The notes beneath the pieces were generated by a model. It made no database searches. It was not told the origin of the DNA and saw only the letters and a list, made by a program, of their open reading frames with translations. A DNA stretch of 64,000 bases from positions 82,901,243-82,965,242 of the forward strand of contig NC_060248.1 of the NCBI RefSeq assembly GCF_921293095.1, read 5' to 3'. The translations under genes and the position numbers were made by a program. Positions 12,042 to 27,000 of the stretch are shown in pieces; position 1 is the stretch's first letter, and each line of letters begins with the position of its first letter. The DNA comes from Ischnura elegans (Eukaryota; Arthropoda; Insecta; Odonata; Coenagrionidae).

Positions 12042-15000
12042 TTAGAAATGTCCAGGTCTTTTTCGACCTGTATACTTGGTATCTACTCTGGTTGTTTTTC
12101 CCTGCCTCCGCCTCCTCTCTTTCTTCTCCAATATCCATGCCCTTGAGTTCTTTAGAGGCTTTCCCCTTGCTTTCTTTACTCTTTCCCTGCAAAGGGAATA
12201 TAGAGAAAAGCCATACAAATTTCATTACATTACATAGAGGAAACTTATGGCTAAAGTGCTATGATAAAACAATGTTAATTTTTTGCTTCTTTCAGATGAA
12301 AAAGCAATTTCGTGGATGGGGCATGCTTTCTAAAGGCCGTTTTACATAGGGCACGTGATTGCACAGGTTAGAACTGTTTTAATTTCTCATTATGGCACGA
12401 ATGCAAAAGCACAAACGAAATAAGAACAGGAGCTATTTTTCCAACTTACGTCCATGCATTCTCGCATGCTTTCAAGCAATTCCCTGCTTTACCCAAGGCA
12501 ATTTGGACTGCGCCTTGGTACACACGTTGAATTTTACAATTAAATGCCCCGTGTAAAATGGCCTTTAAATTTGGCTGAATCCATTGATATAAGTTTGAAT
12601 CTACAGATTCTCAAAATCCATGCAGTACCTTGAGCTCCCATAAATTCTATGAACTCCAGATTTGTTCATAAGTCGAGAGGAATCAAAAAGTGCAGCATAG
12701 GTAATTTAAAAGGACACTAATAAAAATTTGGTTATGATTGAATTGCAATAGGATTCTTGATGAACTAAGCATTATGTTTAATATTTGTAATACCATACTC
12801 TAATTAAAGCTCTGAGTACATATAAGATTTTCAATAAATTCATGTATTTTAATGCACTTTTCAAAAAGCAAGTTTCACATGCTTCATCGACCAATATCAG
12901 AAACTTGCACGATAGAGAAGATGGTGATGAGGATAGGGGTAAGGCTTGATAATAGGAGAATAGAAGGTAGGTAGGGCGAAGATTGGCCGTTACATTCTAC
13001 CCCACATTTATATATCTGCACCAGCTTTAAGCCAGTCAGTTACCAAAATATATCACTTAGGTGAAGTTGTTAAATTGGCTCTTTAACACACAATTTCAAT
13101 ATCAAGGAGAATCACATGATTCAGAGAATTTTATTGCACTAAAAGAGAGTATAAACAAATTGACTGGTAAAATCAGGCCATCTGTCATTTCATTAGGTGT
13201 ACCAATTATATTTTACTTTTACCTTTATCACTTTTGCTTAAAAAAAAGATGTTGAAGTTAAGCTGTATCAGCAATGAAGTGCCAAAACTATTTCCTCTTA
13301 AATTTTCAGTTTGCATGATATCATCAACCTGAGCCGCAAAGGAATACAGTGGAACCCCGATTTATCGTTCCCGCATTCATCGTTTTCCCGCATTCATCGT
13401 TCGCCGCTCCTGGTCCCAAATTAAGTTCCATAAAGACAATGTAATTTTTTCCCGCATCTATCGTTCCCCTAAGTATCGTTTTCCCGCATTTATCGTTTGA
13501 AGATCGCGGTCCCGTCGAATAATTTTCCCGCATTCATCGTTTGATAAAAATGAGACGAAGTGTTTACAACGTGTTATTTATGGCTAATCACAACAGACAT
13601 AGCTTGAATCTTCCCCAGGAGATTGAAATGCAATAGGGAGAAGCAGAGTGCCGTGGGATAGTTACATAAGCGCATTTCCCAAGATCCGGTATCCCCCCCC
13701 CCTGGTTGAAGCTTTCTTCTTCTCCGAAATAAAAAAAAGGTCCCAGCTAGAGCAGGGATCGTCTTACGACGACCTTAGCTTCGAAAGAAAATATCAAGCT
13801 ACTCGAGAACAAAAGAAACCTTTTTCACGCCTCCCCCTCTCTCGACCGCTAACTTTTTTTTAGCGGACTCGCTTCAAAGGTGGAGGTCAACTGCTGCATG
13901 AATCACCTATTAGCCCAAAAGGTATCTAAAAATGAATTTCGGCAATTGGTATTATACTTTTATTATATTGAGATATTAGTGATGTGCACGTAATTCAGTA
14001 AAGATTGATACCAAACACGACGTATTTCTAACGTTATTTAAGCATTTTAAGCAAGGAAATAGTTGGAATAATACGATGGTGATTTCTGGCTAATACCGAT
14101 ATCCTCGCAGCTGATAGTGAGCTTCACGGAAGTTGATGCGATTTTTTTCGAAAACAATTACGAGTCTGGTTACAATTTACGAGTTATGCTACAAGTTTCA
14201 CTTGTCTGAGTTGCTAACGAAGCGATGTCTTCTCAGGATATTTTGTTTCTCTCGACTAGCAATCTGAATTCATCTGCTCATCTAGAGCTACGCTACTTAT
14301 TGTTAGAAATGAGTGGGTAAGTTGCCTTCTCTATAGGATAAAAAATTTAATTGCGCAGTCATATGGTCATGCTTCACCCTCTGCAGTAAGCTCTGCCTAC
14401 GCCGTACGCGATAGCATTAGTGCCGAACTTCACCTCGTACGAGTGGTTCCGTACTTTCCGGGGTGGGTTGACTTAAAACCAGCGAGTGTTTTCCGTGTGG
14501 GTTCAATGGAGTCCGGTTTCATTTTTATTAGTTTTATTCTTATTCGTCTTCCGACCATGGCCCTTCCGAAGATACAAGTGAGAACTTTAAAAGATGGACT
14601 CAAAATAATTGATGATGAAGAGAAGAATCCGGGCTAGAATGCGTGAATATTGCAGAACGCCTCGGTTTGTCCGGTAGCACATCACGGCAGGGATGGGGGT
14701 AGAGCGAGATCCCTGGTGAAAACAAGAAGTGGGATGAAGCCGAGGATCAGGTGGGCGTGCCGCTGACGATTAACGCCACATTGCCTCAATCATATTAAAA
14801 ATTTCATTGCTAGAAAGGAACATTTCCAATAATAAACTATTTTTGGCCTTCTTGATCCATCTCATAACCAATCACTGCGACGGCGAAATCAGTTGTTTGA
14901 GGCATAAGACGCACATTTCTCGCGTAAATACGTGTACTTGAAATGGAATTTGATGGATAAGAATGTTTACAGTGAAATAGCAGTGAGTGGAGTTCAAAAA

Positions 15001-18000
15001 TTTTTTAGCAAGGCGTCTTGTTCCCTTAGGATATTAGAAAGAGAGATAAGTCGAATCAACAATATGACCTAAGTGTTTCGATAAAGTAATAATATTCCTG
15101 TAATCAGCTGAAATCTCGTTTGAATCCATTAATGAATGTCATAATTCGCAAAAATCCAACGGATCCTGGGACATAGGCAACCCGGACAACCATTCCCGCA
15201 TTTATCGTTTTCCCGCATTCATCGTTCTTTTCATCCATCCCCCTGAAAAACGACTGATCGAGGTTCCACTGTATTTTCGAATGAGAGGCACAAGACATAT
15301 AACAGTAACCGTGCGATGTATTCTTCACGGTAGTCAGTTAAACCTCTGAATCTCCTGGCAAGTTACAGTTACTCATTCAACGAGAAATATTCACATGACG
15401 GTGAGGAAGCATTATTCTACGAATTCAGATGAATTGAATTATTCATCCGAATACTTCAACTTTAAACTGTTTGAGCATCAACTTTAAACAGTAATACACT
15501 TTAGTTTTCCTTGCAAAATTTCAAGGCAGGCATCACAATTGGAGCACCATTTTCAGACTAATTATGTTTGTAATCAGTTGCAGCTAGCAAATACAGGTGA
15601 AATTGGAACCCTTGGCAAAAGGTTACAAATAGAGAAAGGTAAAACAATGGAGACACCCAGGGAAAGTGCTCATGCTCATTGTGATAATCCAGAATAAGTT
15701 TCAAGAGATTAGATTCTACCACTGAAAACAGTAGCCTCTACTTCCATATGTAACACCACATGCAAAGATTTCATCTGCAAACTTTATGGAAGCGCATCTC
15801 ATTGAACACCTCAACAAAATTCTAACTCCCTATGTAAAAGATAAAAAGCAGACATTGACAGCTCCTTATGGTAAAAAAAATATCAAACCTTTTGTCGGTG
15901 AACTGAGCATGTCTCCCAACTTCAGCAGCTGAGTTTCCATCTGTTAGGGCCTGAGGCATAACTTGTGGTCCACCAGTCATCAGAACAAGAAAAAACTTTT
16001 TTGCCTTTGTACTATTAGGGTAGTCCACTAGCACACCTCCATGAAATCCTGACCTCATGGCCTGTGAAGTCACCAACTCAATTTGATCACTGTTCTCAGG
16101 GTAGAATTGGAATACGGCTCGAGCACTGCGACTCTGCAACCAACATGAAAAAAAATTATCAACCCATTAGCAAAAAAACAGTAATGCACTTCGAATATTT
16201 CATAAGCGGTCTCACCCATTTCAGACAGCTTATCTTTGTCAATAAAGGAATAGGCATTGGTAAATTTAATTTTATATACCTGAAGTTCCATCAGGAAATT
16301 CACTAATATGTAAAGCATGGGTGTTAAAAATAACAAAAAATTCTCCAGGAATGCTATTGTATTCAAGTACCAAAGATGATTAAACAACCTAATTAATGTA
16401 CGATATTAGCATTAAAATTTGCAGGTAACCAGTAACTGAAATGCTGGGAAAACCCCGTGTGACATCATTCTGGTTCTCGCAGTCACCATGTAAGGTGACC
16501 TTGGGGCGAGGCTTTGAGCGCTGATATGATGCCGGCTGCTAGCAGGTAGCAGAGTACCCTGCTAGCAGGTAGCGCTTGGCTTAAATGAGGATTATTAATA
16601 TCCTATCAAACAAAGGAAACTTTCCGACCGTAGGCAATTCTAATAGGTGATTATTAAGAGATGTTTCACTGAGCTCTGTGCCTCATGCATGCATTGGTAA
16701 TCTCAGACAATGTAAAACTCCTATCTATTTCTATAGAAACTAGGTCCCTGTGACGTCAAGTGGAGTGGCATCGCATGGCCGCCAATCTGGAATTTTTCAA
16801 ATGCAGTTAAAATTGACCATTGCCATTCGTCTAAACCGGTATTTCTAAAACCAAATAATTTGTATATTATGAATACACTAATGGTGGGTAACGAATCGCA
16901 ATCAATGCCTTCCATTTTCTCTGATGAAGGAAACTACCCTATTGAATCGGTCCACAAAAAAAACTTTCATTTGCCATTTTAATTGATGAATTTGATCAGA
17001 ACTTCATCTTAACAAAATGTAAATCTATGAATTTGGAATTACATAATGTCCACTTAGAGAAAAAAGGCAGTGCATGACTTCTATGTATTTTTAAAAACAT
17101 TTTCTTTTTGAATCAGTAGAAAAATGCAAAGGTGCAGCATAAATTAAGGCAATGCTTACAAATGCTTATGAATGCTGTAATGAGGCGTAAAACTTCCTAA
17201 AGAGGAGGCTCCTTACCACTAAGAAAGAAAATCAAGACACTCTCGTACGTAATCAACAGCAAAAAAAAATGGATTGACCCTCATTTATCTTAAAGTTGGA
17301 TAGACACATGACATTCCCATAACTTCTGTTTCATTAATTCTGGCTTATCAAAATTTAAATACGAAAAATGGCCAAAAATTGACATATTTATCCCTGGTGT
17401 CACAATATTAATGAGATTATCAGGACCCATTTTACTGATGACCTCAAGTCATAAATTAAGATTGGAAAAAATTGAACACACAGGCGAGCAAGACAAACAT
17501 TCACTATCTCCATGCAAGGATTTATAAAACCACACTCCTAATTTCATATCAGTCATTTCACCACTTAGTATTTAAGAAACCTGCCCATTTTCAAGATAGC
17601 AGCCATCTATTGCAATGGGTACCACGAGGGTGACATTAATAACATTAGTCCTGGTATCAGCATTTGTAGAGAAGGGATCGCAATCAGCAGATCATCAATT
17701 GCAATGCAGAGGCTCATCTTTCGGCATCTCCATCAACAGCAAGATTAATCAAACAGGCCATTCCATCACAAGGTATAGCATTAAAAAACCTGAGGTCCCT
17801 CAGAGATCCTGGAAGTTGGACTATAACACGTGTGTTGATGACATTGCTGGCTCTCAAGTCTTAACCATTGAAGCAACAATTACAGGTAATCATAGACAAA
17901 ATAGGAGCATTATAGCCTAGTGCACGGGTCTCAAAACTTTTCAATGCAAGGGCCACACTATATATTTCTGACATTTATGCGGGCCAAAGGAATTACAAAA

Positions 18001-21000
18001 AAAAAAAAAAAACAAATCAGTGCCAGGAATTCAATTTCCTCAAAAATTAGAATATAAACGTGAAAAAAATTCAAAAATGAACTGTTGCAAAAAATCAGAT
18101 AAAGTAAATAGATTCCTGCCTTTAGTTATATGAAACCAAATTAGTGTGACGAACAATACTCATTTCGACTTCAAAATTTCATTAAAATCAGGTTCCAGAT
18201 TAGAAGAGCCAATTGTGTGAATTGCAAGTACCTAATCACACAAGGATTTTTTTGAATGCTTACTAATATTGAAAATGAGACTTTTCATCGTGACTTTGAA
18301 TAATATATTTAAAGCAATATAATCATTAAGCCAAAAAATTCTTTTCCCATCATCTTACAACCTAAGTCTTGAGGTCCTACGATAGAAAAATAGTAGGACT
18401 GAAACTTCATAATATGTAACAAGTTTGGAAAAGTTACACAAATAAAGATCATTCATGTGCATTTATTGATAACAGATAAGTAACCTCGGAAAAACATATC
18501 TATAGACTTTTGGGATTTTTCATTTTTTATACATTTCAGCTGCACCTCCCAAACCTGATGATTATGAGTTTTTCCCTGGCATTGGCTACTACAAGTTGTA
18601 CACAAATCCATCAAACTTCAGCGAGGCTTTATTCAGATGCTCAAAGGATGGTGGCCATCTTGCCATAATTAACTAAGATGCAGAGTATAATGTGTTGGCC
18701 AACATGCATCGCCAGCAAACAGAGGCTAATACTTATGCATTCGTTGGATTCCACGATCAAATCACTGAAGGAAAGTACATAACTATTTTTGGTAGGTACC
18801 TAGTCATACATTAACCCCAGTAATTTTCTTTATGTTGGTTAACAAAACATCAATATTCATGAAAAACCCGTTACTGTGCATACTTAGATGATATATAAAA
18901 TATTTTGATGTCAGCATATATGTATGGTAAGTAAGACTTTTTATCCCTTTGAGAGCCAACCAATTTATTTTTGCATTTTTGCTGATTTTGCAGAAGTTTA
19001 GGAAAAAAAAACTGTCTCAAAGACAAATGAAAGTAAATATGTACTAAAAAACTCACAGAAAACTTTATAATGGGTGTTTTCACTTTTTTATTTTATAATT
19101 TGATGATTTTCAACAAAATATGAGTTCAGAAATAATTTCAACAATGTATTACCTATAATACAGTAATGGGAAGCTAATGATGGGGAGAGACGGCACGAAT
19201 AATCGGATAACATGGATATTCCAAACTTTCACTTAAATGTCTTGTAAATTGTAGTGTTCATAATTTATGTAAAACAAACAATATTTCATTATATATGCAG
19301 TTATTCTGTTATTTAAGAGTGCTTCCCAGACTAATTGAGAGCTTTCTTTGCCAGTTCGCGATCTTTATAGCGGCGATAACATGGTTGTGCTCGTATAATT
19401 AATGTTCCATGTAAGGCCTGGTTTTGAAAAACACACATCCGTAGCTGTGAGATCATGGATACAGATAAGTGGTTTGCACGAATGCTTCAAAACCACTGCT
19501 CGACGTCGGAAACTACACTGTCAGGAACCACACCAAGTACTCTTGTCTCGCGCAAGTTGTCCAGGTTGCAACCGCTGCATGACGTGCATCCATGATCAAG
19601 GAGCGCGGCTTGGAAAACAGGAACACGGTGCTCCTGTGAATGCAGTTAGTACGTGATTGCTTCCGTTTTACGCAGGGGATTCGAATGGAAATAATAAGTC
19701 TGGTGTATCCTAGTATTAGTGCTGTGATTACGATTATTTGGCATCCGATTTTCTTTATAAAGATCGTGGAAAAAATTGAGCAATAGTGAAAATCATGCAA
19801 GGATAATTCGCAACCTGGATAAACTGCAGCTGGATAATCGGTAGGCTGCTGTAAAATGAACATTGACTTGTAGAAGGAGTGCTATAATCCCCCTGGCAAT
19901 ATTCGCAAGAGAAAGGAGAAGCACAGTAGCACTTATCGGCATTCTCAGAGATAATTAAAAATAAAGTACCTTGAGTAATACCAAGTCAGATTAATCGGAG
20001 AGTTTAGAGCTTTCGTTAGTACTCTGATTTTCACTGAAGTCGGTGCAATGAACACAGCAATTTAGGCATTAACCTCAATCTTCAGAATTCAACAATGAAA
20101 ATTGACTGTGATATTCACCTGACAAATTCATCTCAATTGTTAAAATGAATAACTCTAGAACAGAGAAATTTTTGAAACTCTCGTTCAAATTAAGATAGAG
20201 AAACAATTAAAATGTAACTGTAAAGCTAACACATCAATTAAAAGCTAGCGATAAATTAAATGATAGGCTACTTTACCCATTAACAACAGAGAACTTTCCC
20301 CTCTAAAAATTCATTTATTTTTGCTAAGAATTAATGGGTGGGCCAATAATGTCCCACTAGCTTCAAACCCATCTTCAGAGATAGATATTATAAATGGTAG
20401 ACATTATCTAAAATTTCCAAAGAAAAGAATTATTCTGGTTAACAAATTTTATTTAATACTGTGGAGAGGTTTTTATTTTTGATACGAAGTTTAATATTCA
20501 GTTATACTTTTAAAAAATTACGATATTTAGCACTTTAAAATTGGAAGTGCTTTGGAAGTAGTGTATACTCATTCATTGAAGCTCATACTCTCAAATCTCA
20601 GACTTTAGGTATGCAATATTAAAATTTTTTTGACTTATTTCATCCTTATCTTCTAGGAAGATGATTTAATTTGATTTCAATTAAAAAATAAAGCAGTTTG
20701 TTACGCTACACAAACATGCAAGACTATGAGAAAATGCTAAGATAGGTAAAATTTTAATCTCAAATAAGGATTCAAGGTGATAAAGTCTTCTTGGAAAACC
20801 TTACAGGAAGATGATGCTGTAAAATTTACTGGTCAGCATATTCATGTGAAAATATATTTTGAAAATCAAGGTGCTTGCAAATGATGGAAAAAGATATGGT
20901 TAACAGTCAATGAGAATACACTAAAATTTCTGGTTGAGGACAAGTAAACAGAGTTTAAGAAGCACTCATACTTACCATTTTTTTATACAAGCCATAAGAA

Positions 21001-24000
21001 TCAATGTGAACTTTAAACATCAAGTTAATGCCAAAATACAAATACACAGCATGAGCCTGTAGTTGTCATATCTACCTTAGTGTGACCCTAGCTACAATCA
21101 CTGCATTAGTCCTGTGTATAGATCAGCCTCTATTCTTTTAAATGAAAATAAGTTTTATGCTCATCACGAAGTGTATTTAAAGATAGAAAAATGTAACACA
21201 TGACAAATATGATTTGTTCTGAATTGCTTCACAATATACATAATTCATCACTATGGTTGCACATTTGAATTCCTGACTTTAATTCAGTCCCGAAAATTTC
21301 TAATGTAAATGAAACTGGAAATTAATGAAAAATTAAACCTTATGTATGGTGTCATGTTATTCAATTTACATTTCTGAATGCTGATATGAGTTTTTTTTTT
21401 CGAAAAATACATAGGGGATCCGCTGAGTTCCACTGGTTTTATAAAATGGAATGCCAATGACCCAAATTGTGGTATTAAGGAGAATTGCGGAGGCCTACAG
21501 AGAGACGGTTACTTTGTTGACATAGGTTGTGAAGTCAAGATTTCTTTCTTTTGTGAATATGATCTCTCTTGGAGCAATGAATAAAGTGGAATACATGCTG
21601 CTGCTCTGCTTCAGTGTGTTTTCTATGTGCTAAACTAAACACATAATTCCTTAGCAAATCATTATATTTTTAGAATTAGAGTACTCCACAAATTCAAGTC
21701 CTTGGTATTTTGCATTAAAAAATACATGTATGGGCATTGCAAGAAGCATTTTCTCCAAAAAATGGTCAGCACGAAATGTGTTAAGGCAAAATATGACAGG
21801 CACATAGTGTGACTCTTCCCAAGCAACCATTGGGGCAATTTCAGCAACATTATAACCACGTCAAAAGTAACTACATACATCACAGATATCAAAAAACTCT
21901 CCATCAGCCCATGCCTCAGATATTTTTTTTACCTTTCCGAAACTACGTAGTCCATAAATCATTATCTTCGAAGGAAAATATCAATCAAGTCACATGAGAA
22001 CAATGGAAATGTGCTTCATCCCTACCCCATCTCACCTCCTGACCTTTTTTTCATCCCACCAGCTTCAATTCTCCATTTCTGGAGGAAAAATGCTAGGTGA
22101 GTGACTTACTGGACCCGAAGATGTTTCGATAGGTTTCAGCAATTGGAAGACGAGCACGAAATCAAAAAAGAATGAGACCAAACGGGACATATTTCTGATA
22201 GTGTTTTACGTTTTTTAAGCCCTAATTGATTGGCAGAGATTTTTTAAAGACAACTAGACAATACCAATATTCAGCATTGTCCAAGCAGCACAACTTTCAA
22301 AGAAACAAGCATGGCATATGGTGACTTCAGCACCCTCAAACAAAAAGATACAGAGACTGGAAGCACCAACTCCCTATATCACATATCTCACCTGGCTTCG
22401 CTTTGAAGGCAACTACGTCACCAAAGCAAGATCTGACTTGTTCGTCCTTTACTCCCTCATTCATAGGCTCATTGTTTGAAATACAGAGGGAGCATGCTCC
22501 TGTCCTGCAACTCTCCCTTAATGAGCTTCTGCTTCCCTTCCTCTAGCTGAGCCGTTGTCTCATTGCTCCCAAACTTCGTTGCGCGTGTTGTAAATGTTGT
22601 TTTAAACACTGATAATTGTGTTGCTGATTGTGCAGTAGCAATTTAATTTCATGATATACGCCTTTCATTGTGTGGAAACATTTCTATTGAGATAAGGAGA
22701 ACCAATTATGCCATGTATGTGCAATGTGCCGCGAAACTATTGCGGAGAAGTACAATATCCACCTCACAACAACCGAAGCATTTAAGAGTGAGACACAAGT
22801 TATTAAATGATGAGAAATTGACAAAATTTGGGGGAAATGTGTGACGAAAATTTGAATTGAGTCGTAGGTTTATCGGAAGATTTTTCCTACTTTAATTTCC
22901 AAACACAAGCATAAATGTTTAGATACTGAGCATGCAAAGATATAAGTGTTTTTAAAATACAGCTTGAAAGCCGATAAAAATGATTTTTAATTAATAAAAA
23001 TATGAAAAAGTTAACGAAAACCTAAAAAGCATTCCTCTGATTGTATGTATGCAGCAGAAACTTTATTAATTACTTTGTTTTATAGCATGAATTTGAAAAT
23101 GCATTTGGATCTGAAAATCAAGGAGCCAATCCGGATCTGGATCCGAAAAAAATCTTGGATTCATCCACCCCTAAAAATTAATAGCTTTTTCCCCAAAGTA
23201 AAACAGCTAATCATTGTAGTTCCATCTAAATATATATATCATTAACCCATTGGCAAAGAATTCCAGTTCTTTGTTTTTCGTTGATTAAAACATTTTATCA
23301 AGGTAGAATTTCCTAAATATTTCTTCAATTAAAAAGCATTCAAAAATCATTGCACTATTTGACCATAAAAGCTACAGAAGGGTCAAGCAGGTTAAGATGG
23401 TGAAAAGTGCCCCCCAATATTTTGAGAAATAAAAAATATACACTTAAAGTGCAACAAAAATTATGTACCTATATACCCAAAGTTTCAGGCCTCAACAATG
23501 GAAAATAACCCCAGAAAAAATTGAAACACGATTTTTAGTTTTTTAACCATATCTCCAGTTTTTATTTTTGTAAAATCGTTTTCTTGATTTTAAATTGTGT
23601 ATACTATTATGGTGTACCATTCTGATTTTTTTCAAAATTTTTGAACCGAAAAGTAAACTTTTAAATAAGTTTGAAATTTTCAAAATTAAATTAAAAATTT
23701 TAGGAAACAATAGACACGCCGAAAAAATATATGTTGTTACCCTTATCTTAAAGTATAACCCTAATTTTTTTCAGATTTTTAAAATTGGTGGAATGGGGTC
23801 AAAAACATGAATAACTGCTTTCTGCCATTTGAATCTATGTATTCCAGGAGGATATTTGATTTGATTGTTGAGAGCAACGATTGTTGATCAGTTTCTAATA
23901 TTATTGATTAAGAATTAACATTAACATAAACAATACCTATCACACTTAGATTAATCGGAATTATTCTTTTATAACCTTACTGTTAAGCTTTAATTTCCTA

Positions 24001-27000
24001 TTTAATGCGTGAATATGGCAGAAGTTCTGATAATTGAATCGTCTTTTCGAATATACATAAAGGGCGTTATGCACGGGGCAAATCATTCCCCAGGTTAGCA
24101 TTGAAAAAAATTGTTGAAATTGCAGGAATTAGAGCAGGGGCTATTTTCCCCTCTCGCAGCAGTGCATTCTCTCATGCGTTGTAGTAATTCACTCCTTTAT
24201 TCGACACATTTTTGACCGCACCTTCGTACATAGGTAAGATTGCACAATGATGCGTCCCGAGTAAAACGGCCTAAGTCACACTAGTATAGAATTTACGGCA
24301 CATAATATCATTAGGCAAGAGCATGTAATAAATTCCTTAGAAATTACTTCACAAACTAAGCTGTGTCAAGTAACTTTTTAAGTCCGATTATTTCCTTTCA
24401 GTGAATGCCACGCCTAACACATAGTGGCAAAAACAATGCAAAATAAAAAATAATAAGTTAATAGGGGCCTCTTGATTTTCTAGCTCAATTAATGAAAGGT
24501 AGCATTCTGCCAGCAGATGAATCCCTGTCTTTCTAAGTCAATGGGCAAACTGACACAAGAAATAAAGCACTGACTCACCAAGCATGCATACAGAGACGTG
24601 AAGAAACAACCCAATCGCTTTGCTGGATGATGTGATGACTTGTCTGCATTACAAAGCCACTGCAATGCACTCACGCTCACTGCTCCATCAAAAGCTCCAG
24701 CTCGAAATGGCACCCCTTGGCCAAGATCACCCAATATCAAGTCGCCTTCCACTTCACGGTCTTTGGCAACATCTATAAGCAGGACAAGAGTGGAATAAGT
24801 TTGCTAGTCGTTACTTGAAGGGGGTTCTCATTACCAAATTGGCACCTCGGTGCCATACAATATCATTCAACAAAAATGGGTGTGAGGTCCGATAAGCATA
24901 GGCAACTGAATTAGAATATTCATTATTTATTTTTAGACAATATTAAGCCAGTGAAACAATAACTTTCATTGGAGATTAACAAGAAAGATTGCCATCTTTT
25001 CAATTTTGCAGAAATTATGGTAGGGGAAGGACTAGGGGCAGATTAAGGGAGGAGGGGCACGACTACCCCCTTGAATCCCACTTAACATTCACTTAACATT
25101 CTTCCACTATTGCAGTGGAAGAATGTTAAGTGATTCCTGTTATTCATAAAGTTTCAATTATGAAAATTCATTAAAAATTCAGCACATAAATTTGAAATAT
25201 GGTGAACATTATGTACATTCCTATACATATTGAAAAAAATATTTTCATTTTAAATCAATTATTTCAGTTTCAATCAGTGGTCATTGAACAATTAACCCAC
25301 TAAGAAAACAACATTACAACAAATCACCTTTGTTAACCAAAAAACTTATAAATGAGCTCTTATGGCAGTGTCAGAAAGACAATGGAGCTTACAAAAATTT
25401 TCTACCTCAGAATATATTCATTTCACAGTTAATTTGAGATGATTTATGGAAAAATAATTATGTCAGCACAGAAAAATGTGCTCCATTGAAGTTATCAATT
25501 CTTGAAATTGTAACCAAAAAAAAGGCAAAATATCAGACATACACAGAGATGCATTTTTCTTTCTCGATAGCAATGGTAATTTTTATAATTCATTTCCTAT
25601 TACCCTAATTTTTTGTAGGTACAGTAAAACCTCTTTGTATCATAATGGAGGGGACCAAAATTTGGGCAATTTGATGTATGGAGGTTCACTATAGAGAGGT
25701 TTCAGTGATAGGCTCCATTTTTTCATATCTTTCGGAAATGAAAGGCACTACTGTCTTTTAAACCATTGTATTTATGTGTTTAAACACACATGCATGCATC
25801 AGTGGACATACGTATATTTATTATTTAATAATTACAGAAAGCGAGCATTATCACATGATATTTGCCATGATTCGAGGGAAAACTGTGTGAACTCTCTTAA
25901 TTCAACAGTCACTTAAAATGATTAGGATAGATCCTTTTTTTCTATTAATTTACTGTTAGGTATGCTCTCATATGGAACAAAATGGCCACAACTAATGATT
26001 AACATGAAAATTACAGCACATTCAAGGTGTATAAGAAAAAAAAAAAAGGGTTAAACATTTATTGCTGAAAATTTCATTCCATGTACATAATCGCGGCTGC
26101 ATTAATGGTATATAATTGTCTCGGTATGATTTGCAGAGGTAGTTAGGCCGTCTCGGGGGTGTCTCCTTGGTATGATAAGTGGAGGTTTTACGATATAAAG
26201 AGGTTCACTACAAAGAGGTTTGCCTATAAATTTACATGTAAATCTGATGGGACCATAGGAATGGTATGAAGTAAGGAGGTTTATGATGTAAAGAGGTTCA
26301 CTACATAGAGGTTTTACTGTATTTTCATAGCGAATGTGGATACATCAGAGATTATCTTTTGTGTTGCTTTTACTTGGTGATTCAGGAGTTACTATCCTAT
26401 ATTCAAAGAAAAACATGATTGAAATCATTGTCTTCATTATCTGAAATTGTGCAAATTTACCTTTGAGCCATCCCTTTATTAAGTGAAATTAGACCTTGTG
26501 ATTAAATTTCCAGCTCTCTGCACAATATCAGCCGAAATAATAAGATGGAATACAGTAAAATTATTCATCATGAAATGTTAAGCACTGCTATTTCCTGTGA
26601 ACCAAAAATTAAAAGAGACGTGGATAACCAATAAAGTTGAGTATTCATGGTGTTTAGTATAATTATAATATGAATTCCACGTTACTTTTTCCAAGCTCAA
26701 GTCAGGGCTTTGATTTGCAATACGTTATATATTTCATTTGTACTAATAAGATATTACAGTGGTATACACTTCCTAACCAGGGTCCATTAAGAAATGGATT
26801 TAAATAGACTGAAATACCAGGGTGAAGGAAAAATTCCAAGAATTTGCTGGCCTAGTGAAATTGCAACATGTTAAGTAAAAAATTAAAGCAATTCCTATTT
26901 GGTAATTAGGTAGTATAACACGGTAAGATGTACAAAGATAATTATGAAACCATCAGTAATCTAAAATGCTTAACCCTTAAACAGCGGAGTTTTTTTTTCG

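Noticed and set aside
23243-23300. TTAACCCATTGGCAAAG as a piggyBac-type terminus
   Set aside because: No matching opposite end with TTAA was found.
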